Shown here in pieces: positions 11,801 through 21,761 of a stretch of DNA of 64,000 nt (the stretch's first letter is position 1; every line of letters begins with the position of its first letter). The stretch spans positions 124,001 through 188,000 of the forward strand of contig NW_004190499.2 of the NCBI RefSeq assembly GCF_000224145.3. The letters run 5' to 3'. The position numbers were made by a program, and so were the translations under genes. The notes beneath the pieces are model-generated. The model was not told where the DNA came from, did not search any database, and worked only from the letters and a program-made list of their open reading frames with translations. Source of the stretch: Ciona intestinalis. Its lineage: Eukaryota > Chordata > Ascidiacea > Phlebobranchia > Cionidae.

Positions 11801-14800
11801 TTGAAATAAAATGAATTACATTAAAATAAAATACATTGTTTGGGTAAAATTATAATTTTTTTTATTTAGATTAATTGAGGTAAAATAAAAGTATGACATC
11901 ATAAAGAATATTATTTGCTCAGCCTTCCGGAATCCCCCCGGTGGTTATATTCCACGGGCAAAACTGAGGAAGCCGAGAAGATGTTGAAGATGTTCGCGAG
12001 GAGGAACGGAAGAGAAGATGGAGGTGGGGGGGGGTTAATATAGGGGTGAAGGGGGTATTGGGGGGGAAGATGGAGGTGGGGGGTTAATATAGGGGTGACG
12101 GGGGGTATTGGGGGGGAGATGGCAGGTGGGGGGTTAATATAGGGGTGAAGGGGGGTATTGGGGGGGAGATGGAGGTGGGGGGTTAATATAGGGGTGAAGG
12201 GGGGTATTGGGGGTTATTTGGCGGTTTGTATACTGCCTCTGCATTCTGTATTATACATGTGTTGTTAGACTGAGTCTTTGTCCAAACTTTCCCCATGACC
12301 CCAACACTCTGACTGTTACACACATCTTAATGAAATGTGCGAATAGTTTGTTTCCCGGCTCCGCTTGTCCAGCAGCATTGCAAAGTCCTGTTTATTGAAG
12401 GATATTTAATTATCCTCCCACCAAACACACCTATAGTAGTGGTTAATTAAACATTATCAATCACCCTCAGACATCCACCTAACACCTGCTGAACGAGACA
12501 CTTCACGTACGCACACACTCGCTGATTTCTTCCGATACAAAATACTCGCAAAGTGGTTGCTTGCCTCAGTGTATATTTGGTAAGTAATTAAATTATAAAT
12601 CCTTTGAAACTGAAGTTGCGATATCTAGTTCTCTGTTTTACAAGTGAATTATTATATAGAATTTTAAAATGTTTCTTCAAATTTTTGAATAAAAATGTTT
12701 TATAAATATTTTTTCCAATCCAATTAATAAATCTTCCAGGTTCACATGCTCCTTGGTATATTACGGGCTCACCATGGGAGCTGCAAGTCTGANNNNNNNN
12801 NNNNNNNNNNNNNNNNNNNNNNNNNNNNNNNNNNNNNNNNNNTAAAAAAAATTGCATAATGTTGAAATAAAATGAATTACATTAAAATAAAATACATTGT
12901 TTGGGTAAAATTATAACTTTTTTTTATTTAGATTAATTGAGGTAAAATAAAAGTATGACATCATAAAGAATATTATTTGCTCAGCCTTCCGGAATCCCCC
13001 CGGTGGTTATATTCCACGGGCAAAACTGAGGAAGCCGAGAGAATGTTGAAGATGTTCGCGAGGAGGAACGGGAGGGAAGATGGAGGTGGGGGGGTTAATA
13101 TAGGGGTGAAGGGGGGTATTGGGGGTTATTTGGCGGTTTGTATACTGCCTCTGCATTCTGTATTATACATGTCTTGTTAGACTGAGTCTTTGTCCAAACT
13201 TCCCCCATGACCCCAACACCCTGACTGTTACATACATCTTAATAAAATGTTTCCCGGGCTCCGCTTGTCCAGCAGCATTGCAAAGTCCTGTTTATTCAAG
13301 GATATTTAATTATCCTCCCACCAAACACACCTATAGTAGTGGTTAATTAAACATTATCAATCACCCTCAGACATCCACCTAACACCTGCTGAACGAGACA
13401 CTTCACGTACGCACACCCTCGCTGATTTCTTCCGATACAAAATACTCGCAAAGTGGTTGCTTGCCTCAGTGTATATTTGGTAAGTAATTAAATTATAAAT
13501 CCTTTGAAACTGAAGTTGCGATATCTAGTTCTCTGTTTTACAAGTGAATTATTATATAGAATTTTAAAATGTTTCTTCAAATTTTTGAATAAAAATGTTT
13601 TATAAATATTTTTTCCAATCCAATTAATAAATCTTCCAGGTTCACATGCTCCTTGGTATATTACGGGCTCACCATGGGAGCTGCAAGTCTGACAACGGAC
13701 TTGTACGTTGGGATTTGCTTGTCGGGGGCGATAGAGATACCGGCAACTCTGGGTTGTATCGTGTTTATGAACTGGAAGTGGTGAGTTGTGGGTGTGGGGT
13801 TCAAGGCTTGTTGCTGCTACTTTTGTGGGTGTATGTGTCTTGGACATTTAACCATAATTGCTCCAACCCAGTGGTCATTAATGTCTAACAGAAAAAAGCC
13901 ATACAGCAAAACAATCACCCACTGAGTTACATTCGTGGTAACTTGTAAGCTGGCACGAGGTGTATGAAACAGAACACCCGTGTTATAACTATTTACTCCA
14001 CACCAACACCAACCATTATTATATCATCAACAGGGTGGGACGCAAAGGAACTTTAATGTTATTGTTCATAATTGGTGGAGGTTCGTGCATTGCCCTCATA
14101 TTTGTACCTGGTGAGTTATCATGTCTTTTCACTTTTAAACAAATCTAATGTTTATTTATATCATGGAAGGAAATTGGCAGCAAAACTAAAGTCATTAAAA
14201 CACGCTATGAATAAAAACTACTTGAGTAAAAGTGTGGCTGCTAAACCATCTATACAGTCATTAAAACCCGCTTTGTATATTATTTTAAAAGAAAGCCAAA
14301 GTAAACAATAAACTCCTCCCGCAGGAACATACGAAACCACCCATCTCGTGCTTGGGTTGGCGAGCAAGCTTGCCATCGCTGCAGCGTTTGCCGTGGTTTA
14401 TATTTTCACATCGGAAATCTTCCCCACACCTGTCCGCACGGTGGCGCTAGGGACCTCATCAACCATTGCAAGATTGGGGTCCGTTATTTCACCCTTTATA
14501 CTGCTGTCGGTGGGTTAGGGGTGATGGGAAAACCCCTAGTTACCCCAATGTTATGTTTATAAGATTTTTTCGTTATAGAGTTTTTCTAAGTATATATACT
14601 TACATGCATCGACATTTTGGTCTTTTTTAAGTAAAACTTATAAATAATAAACACTTAAAACAATTGTAAAATAGATGGTTATTTTATTGACTTAATATAA
14701 ACCTACTTTAAAAATACTGAAGTGTTGGCCAAATACAACTTAACTTATAAACACCTGTGAAAAGTAGGGCAACCATTTCAAGGTTATTGATCCCCACACA

Positions 14801-15312
14801 GGTGAAGAGCCACCCCTATGTTCCTTACCTTATATTTGGAATCTGCATGGTGTTGGGGGTTGCGGTGACGTTCCTGCTGCCCGAGACGTTCGCCAGAGTG
14901 TTGCCGCAAACCGTGGAGGAAGTTGTGGAACCTCACAAAGTGTGTGTGAATGTAAGTAGGTGTACGTCATGTTGGTGTAACTTATTTATCATCTCACGCT
15001 TCCAAACATGTTTATACTAACTTTATGTTTAACTATGATATATCCCGTGAATTTGACCCTGATCTAATCATCTAATGCTCATGAAGTTGGACGATTCTCG
15101 TAACCAAATAACAGTCAGGATGAAGTGTTATGAAATATGTTGAGCTTGACTTTTGTCTGTTATGTATTTAATATCGCTTAGTCCAGAATTTCTTATGTTT
15201 ATGTTGTATTTTTACTTACGAGCTGCAACGTTTGTTATTAATATTTATCTTTTATTTTCACCACATGGTGTCCTCACAGGGAAACGAAGACAACGCACCG
15301 TTGATTATTTAA
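8806..15312 (+). CDS. SLC22-type MFS transporter (organic ion transporter family)
   Basis: Twelve-helix plasma membrane transporter. Exons: 8806-8889, 9234-9332, 10321-10450, 10679-10843, 11315-11450, 12985-13085, 13371-13479, 13640-13780, 14034-14110, 14325-14509, 14802-14951, 15280-15312. They sum to 1410 nt in frame (469 residues). Exons 6-8 are given from the second, complete copy (see the duplication). Family marks: the loop 2-3 motif [32 protein letters not shown] after helix 6, and [16 protein letters not shown] with PFILLS near the end. The substrate cannot be told. The extracellular loop between helices 1 and 2 is only about 35 residues and lacks the cysteines usual in SLC22 proteins. 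The SINE satellite fills the intron that follows, so a missing exon there is possible. The last exon, a ten-residue NEDNAPLII-type tail, is less certain. Confidence 0.9.
9370..10310 (+). repeat. Family S SINE copy expanded into a 98-bp satellite
   Basis: A family S element (from about 9370) has its 3' part amplified. The word gaggataaataagttacat recurs at 9606, 9704, 9802, 9900, 9998, 10096, 10194 and near 10292, a period of 98 bp. From 9740 on, units alternate between gcatgaggtgtatg and gcaggaggtgaatg variants, a two-unit (196-bp) higher-order repeat. It lies in an intron of the SLC22 gene and ends right at the next exon. Confidence 0.93.
11525..11670 (+). repeat. Repeat family T copy
   Basis: Copy in an SLC22 intron: ttgaaattcaagcagttttt, then cccaaagtgtgttttaacaa, then the tttattgtttcaattaattt segment. 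Confidence 0.65.
11782..12792 (+). repeat. First copy of a duplicated SLC22 block (exons 6, 7 and part of 8)
   Basis: Contains exon 6 (11923-12023), exon 7 (12471-12579) and the start of exon 8 (12740-12792, cut by the gap). It matches 12843-13692 almost base for base, including intron sequence. The main difference is a G-rich minisatellite (about 12020-12210; units with tggaggtggggggttaata) with about five units here and one in the second copy. Exon 6 differs by a Lys/Arg codon. Read as two alleles laid end to end rather than a true tandem duplication. Confidence 0.9.
12793..12842. other. Assembly gap (50 N)
   Basis: A run of exactly 50 N separates the two near-identical SLC22 blocks. The round length suggests a placeholder rather than a measured gap. 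Confidence 0.98.
12843..13692 (+). repeat. Second copy of the duplicated SLC22 block
   Basis: Begins inside an AT-rich intron directly after the gap and carries exons 6-8 intact, joining correctly in phase to exon 9 at 14034. Two in-frame copies of exons 6-7 in one transcript would repeat the LPESPRWL segment, which no SLC22 protein does. Confidence 0.88.
13790..13990 (+). repeat. Family S SINE-like copy
   Basis: Starts at ggcttgttgctgctac, passes ctccaacccagtggtcatta and gaaacagaacacccgtgtta, and ends 40 bp before SLC22 exon 9. Confidence 0.8.
14155..14310 (-). repeat. Repeat family T copy
   Basis: Reverse copy in an SLC22 intron (ggaaattggcagcaaaacta, then aaaacacgctatgaataaa, then a partial second copy with cattaaaacccgctttg). 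Confidence 0.65.
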
Positions 15313-15439
15313 ACACTAGATGTTGCTGTTCCACATTTTAGGATTTCTATTGTTCTATACCTATTCATGCCGTTGCAATATTGTTCATTTAACGCACTTT
15401 GTCTCATCTTGCATACAACATATCAGCTTTTATCACAGG

Positions 15440-15560
15440 CACCAAACCTGGGGTGGCAGGGTGGGCAAGACACCCCTGGAATTTTCTACACTGCATTAAT
15501 CAGTAAACATTACAACCAATTAGTTAGATTTGTTTCACAGGATTGTTTGTCTGACTATCC
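15440..15560 (+). repeat. Interspersed repeat family G
   Basis: A roughly 125-bp element from ctggggtggcagggtgggca through ttctacactgcattaatcag to gactatccctgc. Other copies are at about 39285-39415 (plus) and 21975-22110 (minus). Confidence 0.75.
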
Positions 15561-15592
15561 CTGCTTCCCCTGTGTTTATATAAGTTTGACCA

Positions 15593-15742
15593 CTATGGTT
15601 TTATTTTACAATTTTGTCTGCTGTTTGGCGCAACTAATATTTTGATTTGTCGATTATTTGTTCCTTATGGTTTCATTTTAAAATTTTGTCTGCTGTTTGG
15701 CGCGACAAATATTTTGATTTGTCGATTATTTGTTCCTTGTTT
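15593..15742. repeat. Tandem duplication of a 73-bp segment
   Basis: Two consecutive near-identical units, each with aattttgtctgctgtttgg and tattttgatttgtcgattat. It lies between the SLC22 stop and the ZNF706 3' end. Confidence 0.85.
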
Positions 15743-15975
15743 GCTGTATTTAAAAGAATTTTGTCGATATTTTATTTCAAACACAAGCTTTTATTGAAAA
15801 GGAATACACAGTAGTTTGTACATATAGTTGACAATAGAAAACATATTTACAAAACGCAGCATTCGAAGAATTTCTCATAAATTAAAATTTCAATAGCTTC
15901 TTGTACCTTTGTTATTTTTATGGTTTTGAAATAAATCTCTATGATTAAAACCCCCACCATATCATAAGATATCTA

Positions 15976-16252
15976 TTATGCGTCTTTAAGTACTTCTGGT
16001 AAAGGTGACTTGGGATGTTTGCTCTCGAAATGCTGCTTGAATGTTTTTGGATCCGGCATTTGGCTCTGTAACAACGACCATTGTTATGTAAGTAATGTTT
16101 TATTGTGACATCATAATACATACTCGACACACAGGGCAAGTGTGAATCAACGCTGCCTTTGCTGCGCTCTTGTGGTCAGTTTTATTCTTGAGTTTCGCTT
16201 GTTTTTCTTGATTTTTTTTCTGCGATTGAATCTTTTGGTGTCCGCGAGCCAT
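15976..16252 (-). CDS. ZNF706: Zinc finger protein 706 orthologue
   Basis: Very small conserved protein, here 72 residues (human about 76). Two exons on the minus strand: 16124-16252 and 15976-16065, phase 0. It starts MARGHQKIQSQKK, then a Lys/Gln-rich stretch, AAKAALIHTCPVC and, in exon 2, QMPDPKTFKQHFESKHP with a short acidic end. The single C2H2-type finger spans CPVC (about residues 39-42) to the histidines of exon 2. Its cellular role is poorly defined in any animal. The reverse complement of tttatt at 15790-15795 is a likely AATAAA, about 180 bp past the stop. Both intron ends are canonical. Confidence 0.93.
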
Positions 16253-16419
16253 TTTTTGTCACAAATTATTTAAAACAAAATGTTTGGTATCTGAGTATAA
16301 TAATGTGAACGATAATAATATAAAGGTATATATATGTATTATGGGATGTCTAAACGCATATATGATACTTTGAACTGGTCTGTAAAACGTAAAAATCTAA
16401 TTCTAAACACTTTCTGTTT

Positions 16420-16580
16420 CTTTTAGGTTTAGCACCTAGCCGTAGTAACAACCAGCGGCCACGCTTTTATTTGACAAGTTTACTCAAGTAGTTTTACTTT
16501 TCACCCATAGCGTGTTTTAAGGACTGTCGTTTTGCTGTCAAATCCCTTCTCTTTGTTGTTACATTCTTTGCACGTAGTAT
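16420..16580 (+). repeat. Repeat family T copy between ZNF706 and the carrier gene
   Basis: Well-kept copy: ggtttagcacctagccg, ttttatttgacaagtttac, cccatagcgtgttttaagg, then the tttgctgtcaaatccc stretch. Confidence 0.75.
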
Positions 16581-16827
16581 TTAAATGTATTTTACATTCC
16601 AAACAAAGTTGCTTATTTGTTGTCAACCATCGTTACGTCATCATGTCATGACGTCATTGCGAGTGAGCGCCACCCAGACAATTAAGCTTATTTCTCCCCG
16701 AGCTAGTTGTAGTTCTTATGCTCCTTATTTAAAATTATTTAAAATAACTACAACAAATAAAGCGAAGTTTTGTTTTTATTTGCAGAGAATGAAATTTGAT
16801 TTAAAATAATGATCATGAGTTAAATTT

Positions 16828-17727
16828 TCAACCAAAGAAAAGACTTTTCAATTCGTCGTAAAGAACCAGGACAAGAGCGCCACCGGTTCCACGGAGAATG
16901 TTGGAGAAAGCTCCCTTGAAGAAAGCTTTGCCCCCCTCTTGCTGTTTGATCTTCCTCCAGCAATCCAAGGTCCCCTTGTATGGCATATCTTCCTTAGCTC
17001 GGCCGGATTGCATCATCAGACGTCGGCGAACGGTGTCGAATGGGTAGGAGAGGATTCCAGCTCCAGTGGTGACGACTTGGGCGATTGCCCAACTTACGAC
17101 GATGGGTGTATTCTTAGGGTCGGGTAGCATCCCCTTGACGGTGTCGTATGTACCGAAGTAAGCGGCTCTGTAGACGATGATACCTTGGATTGAGACCCCG
17201 AAACCTTGGTATAAACCTCGGAGGCCATCTCGTTTAGCGATGGTTACAATGCAGTTTCCCAACCCTGAGAACTCTCTCTGTTTTCCGCTACCAACGTCGG
17301 CAGCGAGGCGAGTTCTGGCGAAATCGAGCGGGTAGACGAAGCAGAGACCAGTAGCTCCAGCAGCTCCACCAGATGCAAGGTTTCCAAGAAAGTATCTTCC
17401 GAATTGAGTTTTTTTGTCGACCCCAGCGAGGAAAAGTTGTTTGTAAGTATCTTTGAATGCAAAGTTAAGGGCTTGTGTTGGAAAGTAACGGATTACGTTC
17501 GCCAAGTTTCCTCTCCAAAATGAAGCGAAACCTTGTTCTTTAGGAATCCTCACGAAGCAATCCACAATCCCCTTGTATTGGTCTTCTACTGCAATTTGTT
17601 TTGAAACAGCTTGAACTTGAAGAAGAAGTTTCACTCGCTCGATTGGGGCAACCAAGGTTTTTGAAATCGCGGCAGCTGTCCCACCAACAGCGAGATCTTG
17701 AGCGAAGTTCATTGCGTTGAAAGGCAT
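16828..17727 (-). CDS. SLC25A4: Mitochondrial ADP/ATP carrier (SLC25 family)
   Basis: Exchanges ADP for ATP across the mitochondrial inner membrane; 299 residues, the usual length. Three tandem carrier repeats are each marked by a PxD/ExxK/R box: PIERVKLLL (about residue 27), [10 protein letters not shown] (about 133) and [12 protein letters not shown] (about 230). The last holds the nucleotide carrier signature as RRRLMM in place of the RRRMMM of the family. The whole CDS is one open exon, although neighbouring genes are split into many exons; a 5' UTR intron cannot be excluded, and a retrocopy with an active frame is an alternative. A reverse-strand AATAAA (plus strand tttatt at 16775-16780) lies about 50 bp past the stop. 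The symbol stands for the vertebrate SLC25A4/5/6 group. Confidence 0.96.
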   Translation of the reverse strand: MPFNAMNFAQDLAVGGTAAAISKTLVAPIERVKLLLQVQAVSKQIAVEDQYKGIVDCFVRIPKEQGFASFWRGNLANVIRYFPTQALNFAFKDTYKQLFLAGVDKKTQFGRYFLGNLASGGAAGATGLCFVYPLDFARTRLAADVGSGKQREFSGLGNCIVTIAKRDGLRGLYQGFGVSIQGIIVYRAAYFGTYDTVKGMLPDPKNTPIVVSWAIAQVVTTGAGILSYPFDTVRRRLMMQSGRAKEDMPYKGTLDCWRKIKQQEGGKAFFKGAFSNILRGTGGALVLVLYDELKSLFFG

Positions 17728-19841
17728 TTTACTTTGTTTATATTTTATCTTTAGAATTAAACAAAATTAAAAGTTCACCCTACTTGGCTTAAACATAAAT
17801 TTAAATGATTAACTTTTGCATTCAATGTTTCTCAACAATGGAGGGCAATTGTTCGGTTACATAATCGCTTATTACGTCATAACAAGCAATAACAAACCGG
17901 ACTGGGAATTAAAATTTCGTTTGAATTTTAACTTAATTTTAATTAAGAAATAGATTTCTAATGATTATTATAAGAACATATCTTCTTAAACTAAAACCTC
18001 ACGATACTTTAATTGTTTGCCTTGCTTCTGTATTACTTGCAGTTGCAAACTGATGTTTCTTAGCAAGATATCTGCTGTTTATATAGACACCGGTGACCTC
18101 GGCCGTCAAAGGTGTTAACATATGTACAAATATAAAACACAGCTGCAGATTTAAGCCAGCATCACCTATGTATAATTTAGTGTGAAATACGTAACAGTAG
18201 CTACAGCTGCTACCACTTTTAACAAAAAATATCCAAGATTATTTTGACAGCCCTAAAAAGAGGTTATTTCAACTTCAAGTTATAATTGGACACACAATAT
18301 AATAGGTGTCTATACAATTTTGTTCATTTATATATTATAGGTGGTTTATGCAAAGCCTTTTTAATGAAGCTGCTTCATCGCACGGCAGATTCATTTTTAC
18401 TCCAGCGGTTCGATTTTCCGCAGTTTTTCAGCGACTATTTATATTTGGTACGCCTCTAAGTTTTTGTATATTTTCCCACGCATTCCTCAAATACTATTCA
18501 GCGCTTTTCGCCGCTACGTGCCGTGTGCACCACGCGTTTAGGACTTCATTTTTTTCGGTTACGTCACTATGCATATTTCGTAGCACTGGATGAATGTTAT
18601 TTCGTTTCAAGAATCGTCCAACTTCATGAGCCTTAGATTAGAACCAGATTTACAGAATTTGGAAAATATATTTTAACGTCGACCTCAGTTAGTTAAGCGT
18701 ATATGTATGACGTTATTGAGATGTCTGTTGCGTAATAAACCACGCGAGATGTGACGTAAGCAGTAAGCACGCTGTTCAAGCCATTTTTACTGCGCATAAA
18801 CCTTACTGCGCATATGTAGTTTTAGACAAGTAATGTGTAGTTTTCACACACGCCCACAATGGTGGCAGCAACGAGCCTCGAACTCAAACCCCATGACTAC
18901 TTACGATCACCAATAGCTGTATTCACACTAGAAATTCGCGAACGCGACCGCGTCCGGTGTGCGGAGCCCTTAATAGCGCCAACGGTAGGATTCCAGGTTC
19001 GAGTCTCACTGCTGGTGGTTTCTCATTAAACGTTGTGTATCAAAACGTAAATGTGGTAACTCCTAAGTGCGCACGAGGTGTACGTAACAGAACACCCGTA
19101 TTATAATGACCCAATGCGAGGTAAAGTAAGTTTCATTCGTTACAGATTTTACAAACATGTTAACAATACGCATGTGTATAGGACCTTCTGGTTATGTAAC
19201 CGGACCGTGATTTGGGATTCCTACCAAGAAGCATGAAGTGTAGGAACAGCCGTGTTGTATCGACTACCACGCGATGATGAGTACGCGTCTATCAATATGG
19301 ATCTGTGACGTTATAATGGAAACTGTAATTCCAGGTTTGGAAGTCATATTATATATATATCAATGCGGGGTAAGATGGATACGTTAGCACATAATATACA
19401 TTATTTTCTAATCTTGTGCTTTTAACAATTAACCCCAACCTACCATATCTTTACATAACTTTATAAAGACTGTCTCTAAAAGTGACACTGGTAAAACCTA
19501 ACCCCTACTTGTTGGAAACAAACATAGAATTTTTTGACAATGAGTTTTATTATGGCAGCATGAATTGGCAAATATTGTGCATAGTCATGATTGTATTAAC
19601 ACAGTGGAAACAATCGTGATTGTTTGTCATGAATTCACCCTAGATTGTGACATCATAATGTCGATTGTGACATCATAATGATTGTTTGTCATGAAGTCAC
19701 CCTAGATTGTGACATCATAATGCCGATTGTGACATCATAATGATTGTTTGTCATGAATTCACCCTAGATTGTGACATCATAATGCCGATTGTGACATCAT
19801 AATGATTGTTTGTCATGAATTCACCCTAGATTGTGACATCA
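17728..19841. other. Intergenic DNA with decayed repeats
   Basis: Holds the 5' flank of the ADP/ATP carrier gene, a diverged family S copy (about 18855-19140), and a 90-bp stretch (about 18560-18650) that matches 15055-15150 in inverted orientation around ctcatgaagttggacgatt. The 95-codon ORF at 18306-18593 has no recognisable motif. A B-box-like ggttcgagtct at about 18994 is part of the repeat rather than a tRNA gene. Confidence 0.5.
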
Positions 19842-19848
19842 TTACTTT
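19625..19848. repeat. Tandem repeat of a 62-bp unit carrying TGACATCA
   Basis: More than three units of gattgtttgtcatgaattca plus ccctagattgtgacatcata. It ends at the terminal exon of the Mpv17 cassette B. Confidence 0.9.
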
Positions 19849-20838
19849 TGAATTGCAGAATTCGATCGAAAACTGAGGAAAGCGTTCCAGAACAGCGCCA
19901 CCACCTGGATGTAGATCATCCTGGGGGAGAGGGGGTTAATTGGGGTAATTGATTAAAAACAATTTGAATATTAATTTTAAAACACAGTAACGAAGATCAA
20001 ATTAATTAAAACAACGAGGAGAAGGGAATTAGCAGCAAAACGATAATGGTAACGGGTAAAACCTATGGTATATTCCACCTGTATTTGAACGGAACGAAGG
20101 AAAAATTGATCAATTGCGCCGGTATCCATAGCTGTAATAGAAATAATATATATAGGAGTTTTCAACAAAAACCACACTATCATGTCACAATGCATATTAT
20201 TGTAATATATGATTTGTTATTATTATGTAATGTATATATAACAATAAATATTATATTTATATACAATGTTTATTATTAAATCAAAACATTTTAAATATTT
20301 AAAGATTACTAAACCCACCATCCAGCATGAGCGAATCACGTTCCAAGAATTCTCGCTAAATATCCGACACGCTTCATTGGTTCCTTTGTTTGATAAGATT
20401 GGGTGAAGGAAGACGAAACCCCCGTTGATGAGGGGCGCGAATACAGCCTGGTGGGGTTGGGTGGGTATGGGGGTTAAACTTGTGCGGGGGGTGGTTGGGT
20501 TGTAACATGGGGGTTGTGTTTTATACGCTTTTGTAGGGGAATAAAAGTTACCACGTATCTAACTTTGTGGGTGATAGTTTTATGTATGGCCGATAACTTA
20601 GACAAATCATTAGTGACCACTGGGTTGGAGTAATTGCTGTTAACTGGATGTTTACTACTTGCAGCAGCTATGAGGTTTGAACCCCGCACCCTCCAGATGC
20701 ATATACCAACATGTAACCACTGAGCCACAACAAGTGAATGATTATGACATCACAGCATACCTGATCAAGCATGACGGTACGAATAACACTGAGGTTCAAA
20801 CGCTTCAAGAATCCGAGCCACACCGTCACTAGAGGGCC
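19842..20838 (-). CDS. Mpv17/PMP22-family protein, downstream exon cassette (B)
   Basis: Four exons on the minus strand: 20761-20838, 20319-20447, 20079-20131 and 19842-19920 (stop). They encode a GPLVTVWLGFLKRL segment, a membrane segment ending in SCWM, the family block LWIPAQLINFSFVPFKYR (compare WPAVQLANFYLVP in MPV17) and a last segment with VVALFWNAFLSF. Lengths of the first three exons (78, 129, 53 nt) and all phases equal those of cassette A, but no first exon with the TSGDIIAQ motif is seen between the cassettes. Either the cassette is spliced to exon 1 of cassette A (frame gives 162 residues) or its own first exon has been lost. Mpv17 proteins are four-helix membrane proteins of mitochondria or peroxisomes. 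Confidence 0.85.
20475..20740 (-). repeat. Family S SINE-like copy
   Basis: Reverse copy in a cassette B intron, including accactgggttggagtaatt and gtttgaaccccgcacc, which resembles a reversed tRNA-type B box. Confidence 0.75.
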
Positions 20839-20879
20839 CTAGAAAGTAAGTTTGTTATTTAATATGTGGGAATCAAACA

Positions 20880-21495
20880 CATGTGTTGACGTGTATGAAA
20901 CAGAACACCCGTGTTATAACGACTGCCATTGCCCCGCTATGCGAGGATAAATAAGTTACATACATGATAACTTGTAAGCAAGCACGAGGTGTATGAAACC
21001 GAACACCCGTGTTATAATGACTGTCGTTGCCCCACCATGCGAGGATAAATAAGTTACATACGTGGTAACTTGTAAGCGAGCATGAGGCGTATGAAACAGA
21101 ACACCCGTGTTATAATGACTGTCGTTGCTCCACCATGCGAGGATAAATAAGTTACATACGTGGTAACTCGTAAGCGAGCACGAGGTGTATGAAACAGAAC
21201 ACCCGTGTTATAATGACTGTCGTTGCTCCACCATGCGAGGATAAATAAGTTACATACATGGTAACTCGTAAGCGAGCACGAGGTGTATGAAACCGAACAC
21301 CCGTGTTATAATGACTGTCGTTGCTCCACCATGCGAGGATAAATAAGTTACATACGTGGTAACTCGTAAGCGAGCACGAGGTGTATGAAACCGAACACCC
21401 GTGTTATAATGACTGTCATTGCTCCACCATGCGAGGATAAATAAGTTACATCCGTGGTAACTTGTAAGCTGGCACGAGATTTATGCGAGGATTAA
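20880..21495 (+). repeat. Second 98-bp SINE-tail satellite
   Basis: The same unit as at 9540-10310 (gaggataaataagttacat at 20943, 21041, 21139, 21237, 21335 and 21433), here with gcgagcacgaggtgtatg variants and ctgtcgttgctccaccatg. It lies exactly between Mpv17 cassettes A and B. Confidence 0.93.
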
Positions 21496-21761
21496 TGTAA
21501 CGCATAATTACAGACGTGTTATATTTATATCAGTAACATTTATTCTGTTTGTAACTGTTGACAGGTTATGACAACATAATGACGGTTGTGCTAAAAATAG
21601 AACACTCATTATGAAGAGAACAATACAATTTATTTGTAAACGAAGACGGAACAGTAAAGAACAAACACTGCACATCAAGATTGCAACGATAAAAAATGAA
21701 ACTTTCTAAAATCTGATAAAAAATTGAAGAAACTTCACAGTGAGTGGATATTGCATAGAGT

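Noticed and set aside
11923-12579. Tandem exon duplication as a true feature of the SLC22 gene
   Set aside because: Intron sequence is as similar as exon sequence, a placeholder gap separates the copies, and the first copy is cut in exon 8; an allelic assembly artefact is simpler.
18306-18593. 95-codon plus-strand ORF
   Set aside because: Phe/Ser-rich with no motif, overlaps a sequence repeated in inverted form at 15055, and has no splice partner.
18958-19025. tRNA-like B box (ggttcgagtct)
   Set aside because: There is no A box at the right distance and no cloverleaf; it is part of a decayed family S SINE. The same holds for 35889-35955 and for the ccgggattcgaac pair near 27020.
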